From NCBI RefSeq assembly GCF_002726155.1, contig NZ_PBSH01000019.1, positions 1-64,000 of the forward strand: DNA of 64,000 bases, given 5' to 3'. A program made the translations under genes and the position numbers. This document shows positions 9,618-18,527 of this stretch, in pieces. A model generated the notes under the pieces. The model did not search any database and was not told the DNA's origin. It worked only from the letters and a program-made list of their open reading frames with translations. The first letter of the stretch is position 1; every line of letters begins with the position of its first letter. This DNA comes from Alcanivorax sp. (GTDB lineage Bacteria; Pseudomonadota; Gammaproteobacteria; Pseudomonadales; Alcanivoracaceae).

Positions 9618-11534
9618 TCAGGCCGGCTGGGCGCGACGCCCACGCAGCCAGAAAACCACGGCCAGGATGATCGCCACTGATTGTGCGACCACACCTTGCA
9701 CGGTCGGGTAGAGGCCCAGCCACTCAATGGTGGGCACGCCCAGGTAAAACGCACTGATCAGCCCGGCTTCCTGCAGGGCGGCAATGCCGTTGCCAAGCAG
9801 AATCACCGACAGGATCAACAGCACAATGCTGGTCACGCGGAAGAACAGACTCAGGGGCAAGCGCATGCCAATGCGGAAGAACAGGAAACACACCACCGCC
9901 AGCGCCAGGATGGCCGCTCCCATACCGTAAAACAGATAAGGCTGTGTCGTCGCCGTCACCTGGCTCAACAATGCCTCATAGAACAGGATGGTCTCGAAAA
10001 TTTCGCGGTACACGGAAATGAAAGACACGAAGGCCAAAACCCAGATGGTGCCGCCACCCAGGGCATTGTCCACCTTGCTCTTGATGTACCCCATCCACTT
10101 CTGGCTATTGCTTTTGCTGTGCATCCAGAAGCCCACATAAAACAGAATCAACGCGGCCACGACACCGGCAAAGCCTTCGGTCATTTCCCGCGATGCCCCA
10201 CTGAAAGTAATCATCGTATTGGCCACATACCAGGTCAGGCCGCCGGCCACTAACGCCGTGATCCAGCCGAAGTGAATATGACGGGTCGCCTTCACCGCGT
10301 TGGCCTTGCGGGTAAACGTCAACAGGGCAGCTACCACCAGCAGGGCTTCCAGACCTTCACGGAACAGGATGAAGAAGCTGGCAGACAGAGTTGCTGCCGG
10401 GCTCAGGCCATCACCAGACAAGGCATCACTGGCCAAGGCCAAACCCTGTTGGGCCGCAGCCACCTTGTCGCTCACCTCACTGGCCTCACGATCCCGGTCG
10501 ATGGCTTCGCGTACCGCCATAAAGCGGGATTCAGCACTGCGCATCAGTTCGTTATCCACCGCAGCCAGCTGTTGCTCGATCATTTCGAATCCGTCCAGGT
10601 AAGCAGACAGCGCCGCCGCCTTGGCGGCACCTTTGTCCCCCGCCTGATAGGCACTGTCGGCCTCGCTGAGCTTGTCATGACTCAACGCGATGAAACGGTT
10701 CTTGTTGAAGAGCGCACCCGGGGTGCGGCGCAAATAGCCCAAGGCGGCATAGGCTTTCGGCCCCTGCTCCTTGAGCACGTCTTCCGGTGCCTGGGCCACC
10801 AGGGTGTCCAGCGTCAGTGTGCTTTTCATCCCCGGCACGGTGGTGAAAACCTGTTCGCCTTCTTCTGCCACATCGTCGGTAACCGCTTTGGCCCCCACAT
10901 AGAAGGCCAGCGCCCAGCGATCCTCTTCGCTCAGGGTGTCACCGTAGGCCGCCATGCCGGTGCCTTCCACCCCTTGCGTGATGGTGGTGTGCAGCCCCAG
11001 CAGTGAGCGGCCGTTATAACGCTCTACTTCGGTAAAGTCGGTGGGGGCCGGCTCCAACGCCACTCCGGCAGGGCCATCGCCCTTGCCCTGTTCACCGTGA
11101 CAAGCCGCACAGTGGCTCTGATACAGCGCAGCCGCATGGGCCTGCTCCGGGGCTTTCTTGGGTGACACCGGGATGCCATAGACACTGACCAGGGTCGCTC
11201 GGATCGACTGGGCCAGATCCTTGATCTCGCTTTCAGCAGCCTTGTCGGCCACCGCTTGCTTGAGCCTGTCGGCCTGGTCTTGCAGGGTCTGCTTGCCCTC
11301 AGCCTCCGGCAGTTCGGCTACCCCTTCGGCCAGAAGCGCTGAGAATTCAGACATTTCGGCATATTCCGCCGGGCTAACGATCTCGCCATCGACCACGGCA
11401 TTGATATAGTCCGCCCCTACATACTCAACCAGCTGAACAAGGGCTGTCTGATTGGCGGCATAGGCAGGCAAGGAAAAACAGAAAAACGCGAGCAGGACCC
11501 CGAAAAATGGACGGGTCAGGAAAGTGCGCGGCAT
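9618..11534 (-). CDS. Cytochrome c/FTR1 family iron permease
   Basis: 638 residues. A signal peptide (GVLLAFFCFSLPAYA) leads into a periplasmic helical domain, then a c-type heme domain with CAACH at 142-146, a second periplasmic region with coiled-coil character, and a C-terminal FTR1-type permease domain of about seven transmembrane helices. Both FTR1 iron-transit motifs are present: REGLE at 392-396 and REIFE at 510-514. The heme domain may oxidise Fe(II) for uptake, as in fused FTR1-cytochrome c proteins; this coupling is inferred. It is a single-gene transcription unit with its own terminator and a promoter overlapping a candidate Fur box. Confidence 0.9.
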   Translation of the reverse strand: MPRTFLTRPFFGVLLAFFCFSLPAYAANQTALVQLVEYVGADYINAVVDGEIVSPAEYAEMSEFSALLAEGVAELPEAEGKQTLQDQADRLKQAVADKAAESEIKDLAQSIRATLVSVYGIPVSPKKAPEQAHAAALYQSHCAACHGEQGKGDGPAGVALEPAPTDFTEVERYNGRSLLGLHTTITQGVEGTGMAAYGDTLSEEDRWALAFYVGAKAVTDDVAEEGEQVFTTVPGMKSTLTLDTLVAQAPEDVLKEQGPKAYAALGYLRRTPGALFNKNRFIALSHDKLSEADSAYQAGDKGAAKAAALSAYLDGFEMIEQQLAAVDNELMRSAESRFMAVREAIDRDREASEVSDKVAAAQQGLALASDALSGDGLSPAATLSASFFILFREGLEALLVVAALLTFTRKANAVKATRHIHFGWITALVAGGLTWYVANTMITFSGASREMTEGFAGVVAALILFYVGFWMHSKSNSQKWMGYIKSKVDNALGGGTIWVLAFVSFISVYREIFETILFYEALLSQVTATTQPYLFYGMGAAILALAVVCFLFFRIGMRLPLSLFFRVTSIVLLILSVILLGNGIAALQEAGLISAFYLGVPTIEWLGLYPTVQGVVAQSVAIILAVVFWLRGRRAQPA

Positions 11535-11563
11535 AAGAGTGAACTCAATTCAGTGCATTAAAG

Positions 11564-11599
11564 GCGAGTCATTATCATTTATGTTCTTGCCTGCATCAA
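11564..11599 (-). promoter_or_regulatory. Sigma-70-type promoter with overlapping Fur-box-like site
   Basis: Reading the minus strand: TTGATG (complement of 11594-11599), 17 bases, then GATAAT (complement of 11571-11576). AATGATAATGACTCGC around the -10 matches 12 of 16 positions of the right part of the 19-bp Fur box, and the left three positions do not match. An operator over the -10 of an iron permease gene makes biological sense. The transcript leader would be short, ending at the ATG at 11534. Confidence 0.5.
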
Positions 11600-11642
11600 G
11601 AAAATAGCCACTCTTAATAGAGCACGGGGGTTCCAGTGCATA

Positions 11643-12311
11643 TCAGCCCACGGTAAACGCCAATACCTTGCTGATATGAGACTGTGGCCAACGGCTTTCC
11701 GCCTGCCAGGCGTTAAAGGCCGCCTGGGCGGCTTTCTGGTCCCGCTGGCTCGCCGGGGGTTTGTCGATAATGTTCTGCGCTTTCAACGCGGCCACCACAT
11801 CGCCAGTGGGATACCAGGTATCGCGCCCCACCATGCGCAAAAACGCGGCACCGGAATTGCCGCCCAGCTGCTTGCCCCGCTTCTTCAACAACAGCCACAT
11901 GCCCACAGTATCCTCTGCTGGCCAGTCCGCCAGCCAGTTCCCCACACTGCCGTACTCTTCGGCCAGGTCGAGCACCAGCTGAGCGTTGTGGCGGATCGCT
12001 TTCATCTTGCCCCAGTGGCGGATCAAGCGAGTGTCCTGCATGCGATCGTCAAGCATGGAATCCGGCATCAGCACCAGCTTCTCCGGGTCGAAACCGAAAA
12101 AGGCTTCCTCGAATGCCGGCCACTTGTTGTCCACCAGAGAATGTTTCAAGCCGGCACGAAAAATACGGCGGGTCAGCGCCGACATATAAAACGCATCATC
12201 ACGGCCACGCAGAGTTTGTGCATCGGCGACGTCAGGCAGCTGTGACTGCACCGCTTTCAATGAGCCTTTACGGTTCACCGCCAGGGCCAGTAAATCCTTG
12301 AATGGGGTCAC
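11643..12311 (-). CDS. DNA-3-methyladenine glycosylase I (Tag)-like protein
   Basis: 222 residues. It has the HhH-GPD glycosylase layout of COG2818: FYMSALTRRIFRAGLKHSLVDNKW followed by FEEAFFGFDPEKLVLMP and RHWGKMKAIRHNAQLV, resembling the Tag motif where a bulge aromatic precedes the family FxGF segment. It would excise alkylated bases, but these long Tag-like proteins differ from E. coli Tag at the C terminus and I do not see the zinc-binding Cys/His set clearly, so the exact substrate is uncertain. It starts with GTG at 12311 with GGAG six bases upstream. It is divergent from alaA. Confidence 0.72.
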   Translation of the reverse strand: MTPFKDLLALAVNRKGSLKAVQSQLPDVADAQTLRGRDDAFYMSALTRRIFRAGLKHSLVDNKWPAFEEAFFGFDPEKLVLMPDSMLDDRMQDTRLIRHWGKMKAIRHNAQLVLDLAEEYGSVGNWLADWPAEDTVGMWLLLKKRGKQLGGNSGAAFLRMVGRDTWYPTGDVVAALKAQNIIDKPPASQRDQKAAQAAFNAWQAESRWPQSHISKVLAFTVG

Positions 12312-12419
12312 GCTCTACTCCGGTTTGTGTCTTTTGTATGCGGGCGTCAGATATACAGTGAAAAGGACGCATTGTAGAATCACTTCCCTGCCCTCTACGA
12401 GTCGACCTGCGGGAACTTC

Positions 12420-13649
12420 ATGACAAGCGATCAATACCACGTCAGCAAATCCGACAAACTCAAAGGCGTATGTTACGACATTCGCGGCCCTGTGCTGCGT
12501 GAAGCGCACCGGCTGGAAGACGAAGGCCACCGGGTCATCAAGCTCAACATCGGCAACCCGGCCCCATTCGGTTTCGAAGCGCCCGAAGAACTGCTCCAGG
12601 ACGTGATCGCCAATCTGCCGGAATCCACTGGGTATTGCCATTCCAAGGGCCTGTTCCCGGCCCGCAAGGCGGTGATGCAATACACCCAGACCAAGGGCAT
12701 CGAAGGCGTTACCGTGGACGATGTAATCATCGGCAACGGGGTGTCCGAACTGATTGTCATGGCCATGCAAGCGCTGCTCAACAGCGGCGATGAAGTGCTG
12801 CTGCCCGCCCCGGATTATCCCCTGTGGACCGCGTCCGTGCGGTTATCCGGCGGCACACCAACCCATTACCTGTGCGACGAACAACAGGACTGGCAGCCCT
12901 CCCTGGAAGATATCCGCGCCAAGGTAAACAAGAACACCAAAGCGTTGGTGATCATCAACCCGAACAACCCCACCGGCGCCAATTACGAGCCGGCCATGTT
13001 GCGCGAGCTGTTGCAGATCGCCCGCGAGAACAACCTGATCGTGTTCGCCGATGAAATTTACGACAAGATTCTCTACGACGGTGAAGAACACACCTCCATC
13101 GCGTCCATGGCCGATGACCTGCTGTTCATCACGTTTAACGGTCTGTCCAAGAACTATCGCGCCGCCGGTTTCCGTGCCGGCTGGATGGTAATTTCCGGCG
13201 CCAAGCACCGGGCGGAAAGCTATATCGAAGGGCTGGATATGCTGGCCAGCATGCGCCTGTGTGCCAATGTGCCCAGCCAACATGCTATCCAGACCGCGCT
13301 GGGCGGCTACCAGAGCATTGGTGATCTGGTACTGCCCACCGGCCGGCTGGGACGCCAGCGTGATCTGGCTTGGGAAATGCTCGACTCGATTCCCGGCGTG
13401 AGCTGCGTGAAACCCAAATCCGCGTTGTACCTGTTCCCGAAACTGGACCCGAAGGTCTTCCCGTTCGAAGACGACGAAGCCTTTGCATTGGACCTGCTCC
13501 GCGAAGAAAAAGTGCTGATCGTTCAGGGCACCGCCTTCAACTGGCCCGACCCGGACCACTTCCGTGTCGTATTCCTGCCCCGCCCGGATGATCTGGAAGA
13601 TTCCATCGGCCGGATTGCCCGTTATCTGGATCGGGCACGCAAGAAGTAA
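12420..13649 (+). CDS. alaA: Alanine-synthesising aminotransferase AlaA-like
   Basis: 409 residues, class I/II PLP-dependent aminotransferase. Visible signatures: LNIGNPAPFGFEAP at the N terminus as in AlaA (YfbQ), NPNNPTGA, FADEIYDKILYDG, and the PLP lysine in NGLSKNYRAAGFRAGW. AlaA transfers the amino group from glutamate to pyruvate, making alanine. AlaC and AspC-like enzymes are alternatives, but the start MTSDQYHVSKSDKLKGVCYD and the overall match favour AlaA. It is transcribed from the 108-base divergent region shared with the glycosylase gene, and a hairpin follows at 13661. Confidence 0.88.
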   Translation: MTSDQYHVSKSDKLKGVCYDIRGPVLREAHRLEDEGHRVIKLNIGNPAPFGFEAPEELLQDVIANLPESTGYCHSKGLFPARKAVMQYTQTKGIEGVTVDDVIIGNGVSELIVMAMQALLNSGDEVLLPAPDYPLWTASVRLSGGTPTHYLCDEQQDWQPSLEDIRAKVNKNTKALVIINPNNPTGANYEPAMLRELLQIARENNLIVFADEIYDKILYDGEEHTSIASMADDLLFITFNGLSKNYRAAGFRAGWMVISGAKHRAESYIEGLDMLASMRLCANVPSQHAIQTALGGYQSIGDLVLPTGRLGRQRDLAWEMLDSIPGVSCVKPKSALYLFPKLDPKVFPFEDDEAFALDLLREEKVLIVQGTAFNWPDPDHFRVVFLPRPDDLEDSIGRIARYLDRARKK

Positions 13650-13660
13650 CGTGTGACTGC

Positions 13661-13681
13661 GTCAGACGCTGAGCGTCTGGC
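13661..13681 (+). terminator. Hairpin after alaA
   Basis: GTCAGACGC (13661-13669) pairs with GCGTCTGGC (13673-13681) around a 3-base loop, one G-T pair included. It is followed by CCCAAAAAGAAC rather than a T-run, so it is a weak terminator candidate before the next co-directional gene. Confidence 0.35.
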
Positions 13682-13722
13682 GCCCAAAAAGAACAATACA
13701 ATGACATCTGTTAGGTAAGCCC

Positions 13723-14202
13723 ATGTCCCACCTGCATATCGATGACTTCACCCACGATGTGGCGCGCATTCTGATGCAGTGCTACATGAGTTTCCCACGT
13801 CCGGGGGCCCTGTATGTGGAAGATATCATCGGCCCCACCGAGGTGGATGATGTGGGCTTGCACAGCACCCGACACATGAGCTGCCTGGGCGCCATGCTGT
13901 GGCTGGCCGAAGAAGGCTACCTGCGCTACCAGGCCAGTATTTTTCAGGAAGGTCTTGAGCAAGCGGTCTTGAGTAACCGCGCTTTTGTCTTGCTTACTGC
14001 TCTTAGCGATCTGCGTTTTGAAGAAACCGATCCGCAACTGCCCGCCACCGTGCAACTGGAAAAAGCCACGGTGGCCGAACAACTGATTCAGGCCATACGT
14101 GCCCAGGACTCCGCACGCACTACGGCACTGGTGCGCTACCTGCTGTCACGCGATCCGCAGCCGGTGGACAAGGATGAGTTCGCCCCCATCGGTGCCAAAT
14201 AA
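13723..14202 (+). CDS. Conserved hypothetical protein, winged-helix-like
   Basis: 159 residues, acidic, with no signal peptide or membrane segment. I do not recognise a named family. The first 75 residues (FTHDVARILMQCYMSFPRPGALYVEDIIGP, then LHSTRHMSCLGAMLWLAEEGYLRY) look like a small helical DNA-binding-like fold: a helix, a short segment ending in a second helix, and a LxEEGYLR turn reminiscent of winged helices. The C-terminal half is helical. It is co-directional with alaA 73 bases upstream but probably has its own unit, ending at the strong terminator at 14235. Confidence 0.7.
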   Translation: MSHLHIDDFTHDVARILMQCYMSFPRPGALYVEDIIGPTEVDDVGLHSTRHMSCLGAMLWLAEEGYLRYQASIFQEGLEQAVLSNRAFVLLTALSDLRFEETDPQLPATVQLEKATVAEQLIQAIRAQDSARTTALVRYLLSRDPQPVDKDEFAPIGAK

Positions 14203-14234
14203 ACCGCGTCACCTTTTAATTACCACGCACCAAC

Positions 14235-14265
14235 GCAAAAGGCCCACACCATGTGGGCCTTTTGC
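14235..14265. terminator. Bidirectional intrinsic terminator
   Basis: A perfect 14-bp stem (14235-14248 with 14252-14265) around a 3-base loop, with AAAA and TTTT at the ends of the stem. It lies between convergent genes ending at 14202 and 14303. Confidence 0.8.
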
Positions 14266-14302
14266 TGTCGGGACATTTAACCGGGTTCAGTGACGCGGCG
14301 CA

Positions 14303-16801
14303 TTAGCGCTCCTGCCTCAACTCCAGGGTTTCCACCGTATTATCGGCCACCTCGGACTCGGTGAAACGCACAGGGCGCCACTGCAACTGGCTGTACTGCT
14401 GCGTCTGATCACTGAAAAAAGCACTCTCAGGATCATGTGACTGGCTGTAGCTCAGGAGCATTTCCGCCTGGGGGCCTTCATCAGTGAAAGACAGCGCCAT
14501 GATAAAACTGGAACCGTAATTGGGCCGATATGCCAGCTCATCCGTGCCATCACCATCTTCATCCAGGGCAAACAGCAAGCTGTCCGGCTGCGGGCTGCCA
14601 ATAACATTGTTGGCAAAGTCAGAGGTGCTGCGCGACGCGGTTTTGCTCTCCGCCATATTGAACACGCCCTCATAGGAATAGCCGCCGCTAACGGGAATTC
14701 CGGCTTCCCCCTCCGCTTTGATCAAATACTGAATGTCACCCAAGGGAGCATCCAGGCTGATGCCACTATCGGTCAGCGTTTTCGCGGCGCGAGCCAACGC
14801 AACCAGCACCGGGTCCTGCTCGGGGTTGGCCGTGTCGATGGGCGCCAGGCCTGACGGCGTTGTCGCCCCATTATCCGCATCGAAAGGGTGCGCAAACAGG
14901 TTGTCAGCCAGGCTACGGTGCCCACTCACCCGGAACTGACGCAGGGTTTCACGCATCAGGTGAGCCCCGCGACTGGTGATGTTATAGGTGCCATCCCAGT
15001 TCACCAGCGCCTGGCAGGCTGCGGTCAAATCGTAAGCGGCCCCATCCAGCTCAGCGGTGCTGTAGTTGGTGCAACGCTGGGTCAGCTGGTTGGTCCAGTC
15101 ACCCGCAAACAGCGAGCCATTGTGTGTCAGGACGGTTTTCAACTCACTGACACTGAAGTTGCCATCAGCACCGGACAAGCCACTGCCGGACACGTCACTA
15201 ATCATCGCCGCGTTGTATCGGGTACGAGGGCTACGTACGGAGTCTTCAGGGCCGTACAGAACACTGTATCCTTCCAGTGGCGCCTCAAGATTGCTCAGCC
15301 AGTGGCTGCTGTTGGCGTTGTACAAGTAATCGTCGCGGGTCATTTGTGGCGCCTTGCTGAACGGCACCAGCCCGGGCGTCAGAGTATCGCCACTGTCCAC
15401 CCACTCATACACAGAACTGTTGCCGGGCAGCAACACACTCCCTGCACCATCCTGCCAGATGGGTGCTAGTTGCGGGCTCTGTGATGCGGCGCGCCAGTAG
15501 CCTTCCGCCTGTGCACTCAACTGCGGCACCTGGGTGCCATCGATGTAGCTGGCCGAACCGGATTTGTCGATCATCAACGTATTCACCCAGGGGATCCCCT
15601 GATGCTCTTCGAATGCGGCAAAGAACGCCTCACGGCTGGTCGCTTTGTCCATGGCCAGCCATTGATCCAGCATGCGGATATTGCCGGCATTGGCATCGCG
15701 GAACGTGACCGCAGAACCATTACTCCAGCCCAGTGAGGGTGACAGGGAAGCGAGGTTAACCATCGGCCCGAAGTGACTGTAGTAAACCGCCTGGGAATAC
15801 GGCGCCAGGCTGCCATCCGCTTGTTTGACCTGAACGGTTATCTCTTTGCGGGTCATGGCGCGGCTCTCGCCATCAAACAGATAGCGGGTCGGATCGCTGC
15901 TATCCAGCTCAAGCTGGTAAAGGGTAAAACGTTTTGACTGGGAAACCGTGTGCGTCCAGCCCAGATGCTCGTTGAAACCGATCACCACCGCCGGCAACCC
16001 GATCAGGGTCGCGCCCGTGATATCCAGCTCGCCGGGAATGGTCAGATGATTCTGGAAAAAACGCAGTTCCCCGTCCCATGGAAAGTGCGGATTGGCCAGA
16101 AGCAAGCTGTTAGCGGACTCACTGCGCTCCGCCCCCAAGGCCCAGCCATTACTGCCGATACCTTCCGAGGTCAGCACCTGTTTGGCGTCTAATTCCACGT
16201 TGAACGCCGCCCGGGCGCCGACAGCGGCCGCCGGCGGTTGTGCCGCAGCGATTGCGCTAATGAAATTCCGGCTACTCGCCAGACCTGCCAGATCAAGCTG
16301 ATAAGCCAACAGGTCTTTGGCTGAAATCGGCGTTACCCATTCCGCCCCACGGCAAGGGGAAGGATAATCTCCCTGGCTTTCTTCCAGCACCCGATTGAAG
16401 CCGGCGCTGTATCCACCCAGCATTTGTTGCGACGTGGCAGACAGCTGTGCAAAGAGCAGCTCCGCCTGCGCCGGATAATCCAGCGCTTTGTAGCCGACAT
16501 CACTCAACAGGTTTTGACTGCCCTGCCCCGCTCCCAGGTAACGGGATTTTTCTGATTTCAGCTTCATCAGCTGTTCAGACAAGGTACACAGGTTTTCCCG
16601 GGCCTGGGCGTAACCCACCCCGTAGCCAAGGCTGGCGTAGTCTTCTGCGGTGATATGGGGGACCCCGTACTCGGTGTAGCGCACCGTTGCCTGGTAAGGA
16701 GAGTCCGGTTCTGTTGTTGGTGGACTTGCTTTTTCCGAGTCCTCACTACAGCCTAATAAGAGCGCGCAGCCAAGCATGGCAATGCCAGTGCTGAATCGCA
16801 T
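14303..16801 (-). CDS. Penicillin acylase family (Ntn hydrolase) lipoprotein, acylase of unknown substrate
   Basis: 832 residues. The N terminus is a lipoprotein signal (GCALLLGC, lipid cysteine at C18) followed by a Ser/Pro-rich linker. It then follows the penicillin-amidase order: alpha chain with RYTEYGVPHITAEDYASLGYGVGYAQARENLC, spacer, and the nucleophile in EGIGSNGWALG, with Ser217 expected to become the beta-chain N terminus after autocleavage. RFFQNHLTIPG, GFNEHLGWTHTV and later segments fit the beta chain. Related enzymes hydrolyse acyl-homoserine lactones (QuiP, PvdQ), aculeacin or cephalosporin precursors; the substrate cannot be told here. It is divergent from an AraC-type regulator. 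AGGAGG precedes the ATG. Confidence 0.88.
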   Translation of the reverse strand: MRFSTGIAMLGCALLLGCSEDSEKASPPTTEPDSPYQATVRYTEYGVPHITAEDYASLGYGVGYAQARENLCTLSEQLMKLKSEKSRYLGAGQGSQNLLSDVGYKALDYPAQAELLFAQLSATSQQMLGGYSAGFNRVLEESQGDYPSPCRGAEWVTPISAKDLLAYQLDLAGLASSRNFISAIAAAQPPAAAVGARAAFNVELDAKQVLTSEGIGSNGWALGAERSESANSLLLANPHFPWDGELRFFQNHLTIPGELDITGATLIGLPAVVIGFNEHLGWTHTVSQSKRFTLYQLELDSSDPTRYLFDGESRAMTRKEITVQVKQADGSLAPYSQAVYYSHFGPMVNLASLSPSLGWSNGSAVTFRDANAGNIRMLDQWLAMDKATSREAFFAAFEEHQGIPWVNTLMIDKSGSASYIDGTQVPQLSAQAEGYWRAASQSPQLAPIWQDGAGSVLLPGNSSVYEWVDSGDTLTPGLVPFSKAPQMTRDDYLYNANSSHWLSNLEAPLEGYSVLYGPEDSVRSPRTRYNAAMISDVSGSGLSGADGNFSVSELKTVLTHNGSLFAGDWTNQLTQRCTNYSTAELDGAAYDLTAACQALVNWDGTYNITSRGAHLMRETLRQFRVSGHRSLADNLFAHPFDADNGATTPSGLAPIDTANPEQDPVLVALARAAKTLTDSGISLDAPLGDIQYLIKAEGEAGIPVSGGYSYEGVFNMAESKTASRSTSDFANNVIGSPQPDSLLFALDEDGDGTDELAYRPNYGSSFIMALSFTDEGPQAEMLLSYSQSHDPESAFFSDQTQQYSQLQWRPVRFTESEVADNTVETLELRQER

Positions 16802-16880
16802 GATAGCCTCCTCGATTTGTTATCATTCTGACGATGGAAGCGTGTTATTAGACAGGACTGTTGGCGGCAGAACGCCCGCT

Positions 16881-16952
16881 TCGATGGACTCGAAACAAAA
16901 CAATTTACTCTTTTTAATTCAAAAAGTTACAGGTTCAAATCGATCCATTCGA
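16881..16952. promoter_or_regulatory. Candidate operator pair in the acylase/AraC divergent region
   Basis: A 5-5-5 inverted repeat TTCGATGGACTCGAA lies at 16881-16895. A second related element, the complement of ATCGATCCATTCGAA, lies near 16938-16952 and shares the TTCGA(A)TGGA core in the opposite orientation. Both lie in the 164-base region between the divergent genes, which is where an AraC-type regulator would bind. This is a pattern observation only. Confidence 0.25.
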
Positions 16953-16965
16953 ACGTGAGATCCCG

Positions 16966-18114
16966 ATGAATTACTGGACTGCAGGCGCCGCTATCGTGTG
17001 CCTGAGCATCAGCTCTACCTTGCTGCTGGCCGGCTTGAGCTGGATGGTCAATCGCCAACAACATCGACTGCCACTGGCCTACTTGCTTGCACTGATTGCG
17101 CTGGCAGTTCTGCAATCGCTGGAATTTGTGTATCACACCACAGATCTGTTCCAGCACTGGCCCTTCTTCCTGAAGCTGGCAGACCCTGTCGTGGTGATGA
17201 TCCCGTTTTGCATCTATGGCTATATCCGTGCTCTGCAAGGACAGAACGTCCTGGCCAGGTCGCGGCGTCGCCGCTGGACGCACGCGTTACCGGTGCTGCT
17301 GGTGGCCGCCCTCGCCGTGCCCTTCTGGAGCCTGCCCCCGGAACAGAAAATCTACTGGATGCTGGCCGGGCGCAAGAACCATGACCTGTGGGAGCCAATC
17401 ACCCTGTACGGCAATCCTTATCTGGCCCTGATTGGCGTACTGAGCTTTTTTTACTGGTGGCAACAGCACCAACAGGGAATCCAGAGCCGCCGCAGCGCGG
17501 TGATTGAATGGGTGGGCAACCTGCAAACATTCCAACTACTGATTGCCTTGTCCATTGCCGCCAGGCTGGCGCTGTTCTATTTGTTCGATATCCGCATTTC
17601 GCTGACCTTTGTGCTGGCACCAGCCACGGCCTACCTCACCTATTTGCTGCTGACCCGAATTAATCTTCCCGTGCAGCAAGCACCACCGCTTGCAGCTGCA
17701 GCGAAAGCGCATGCAACGAAAGCAACAGCGAAAGAGGTGTCGGCTTCTGCAAAAAACGAAAAAAATGATGACGCGCACGCCGTTTTCCAGTTACTGGAAA
17801 ACGCCATGAGAGAGGGTTTATTCAGAGAAAATGACCTGACGCTGGGGCGGCTCGCAACACACTGTGGCGTTACCACGCATCAGGCCTCTGCGGCGATCAA
17901 CCGATGCTCCGGCCACCATTTCTATGACTGGATTAACGGCTTTCGTCTTGAGGCGGCAGCACAGGCACTGACAGACACCCGACTACCCGTGACCCGGATT
18001 TGCCATGATGTCGGATTCAATGCCAAATCCACCTTCAACACAGCATTCAAGCGCCGCTTCCACACCACGCCAACTGTGTATAGAAAGCAGCACGATACGG
18101 CAAAAAAAGCATGA
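16966..18114 (+). CDS. AraC-family regulator with N-terminal membrane domain
   Basis: 382 residues. The first about 230 residues contain six or seven hydrophobic segments (for example AAIVCLSISSTLLLAGLSWM, LAYLLALIALAVL, VVVMIPFCIYGYI, LPVLLVAALAVPFW, LLIALSIAARLALFYLF), so the sensor part is membrane-embedded. A linker rich in Ala, Lys and Thr follows (about 232-260). The C-terminal 110 residues form an AraC-type double helix-turn-helix, with LGRLATHCGVTTHQASAAINR and ICHDVGFNAKSTFNTAFKRRF. Membrane-bound AraC regulators probably respond to envelope or lipophilic signals; the ligand is unknown. It is divergent from the acylase lipoprotein gene, which is the obvious candidate target. Confidence 0.9.
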   Translation: MNYWTAGAAIVCLSISSTLLLAGLSWMVNRQQHRLPLAYLLALIALAVLQSLEFVYHTTDLFQHWPFFLKLADPVVVMIPFCIYGYIRALQGQNVLARSRRRRWTHALPVLLVAALAVPFWSLPPEQKIYWMLAGRKNHDLWEPITLYGNPYLALIGVLSFFYWWQQHQQGIQSRRSAVIEWVGNLQTFQLLIALSIAARLALFYLFDIRISLTFVLAPATAYLTYLLLTRINLPVQQAPPLAAAAKAHATKATAKEVSASAKNEKNDDAHAVFQLLENAMREGLFRENDLTLGRLATHCGVTTHQASAAINRCSGHHFYDWINGFRLEAAAQALTDTRLPVTRICHDVGFNAKSTFNTAFKRRFHTTPTVYRKQHDTAKKA

Positions 18115-18118
18115 CACA

Positions 18119-18147
18119 GGGTGACTGTCTGGCCACGACAGTCGCCC
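18119..18147. terminator. Hairpin between convergent genes
   Basis: GACTGTC (18123-18129) pairs with GACAGTC (18137-18143), extended outward by GGG/CCC across one mismatch. It lies between the AraC-family gene and the PepSY gene, which converge. There is no T-run. Confidence 0.4.
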
Positions 18148-18181
18148 AACTTAGCCTTTCAGCTCCGGCAATCAACGCTCG

Positions 18182-18445
18182 CTAATCATCCCGACGATCA
18201 GACAGAATCTTGCCGCTCCTGGGATCTACCTTGAGCTCACGTTTGTTGGTGCCTTTGTACGCCTCGACCTCCAACTGACCCCGATCAAAGGAAATTTCGG
18301 TAATCGGGGAATACCCCTGCTCTTCAATCATTTTGGCCAATTCGGAAATGGGTTTGGCACCCTCTGGCGGCCTTTCATCGGCAAGGCTCAATGGAGACAG
18401 GCCCAGAGACGCACCTACCATCACCGCAAGAAAAATCTGCTTCAT
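18182..18445 (-). CDS. PepSY-domain small secreted protein
   Basis: 87 residues from the ATG at 18445, chosen because AAGGAGAG lies just upstream and gives a proper signal peptide (MKQIFLAVMVGASLGLSPLSLA). The longer reading frame upstream has no such support. The mature part is one PepSY-like domain: ISELAKMIEEQGYSPITEISFDRGQLEVEAYK, then LKVDPRSGKILSDRRDD. PepSY domains of this secreted type bind or inhibit peptidases or act with two-component systems, but nothing here points to a partner. It follows the methyltransferase gene by 82 bases on the same strand. Confidence 0.82.
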   Translation of the reverse strand: MKQIFLAVMVGASLGLSPLSLADERPPEGAKPISELAKMIEEQGYSPITEISFDRGQLEVEAYKGTNKRELKVDPRSGKILSDRRDD

Positions 18446-18527
18446 GTCGCTCTCCTTCATCCATAAAGTCACCACCCGGCTCACGCAACTACACAGATAG
18501 CATATCCCTACAGACCTTGCTACGTAC

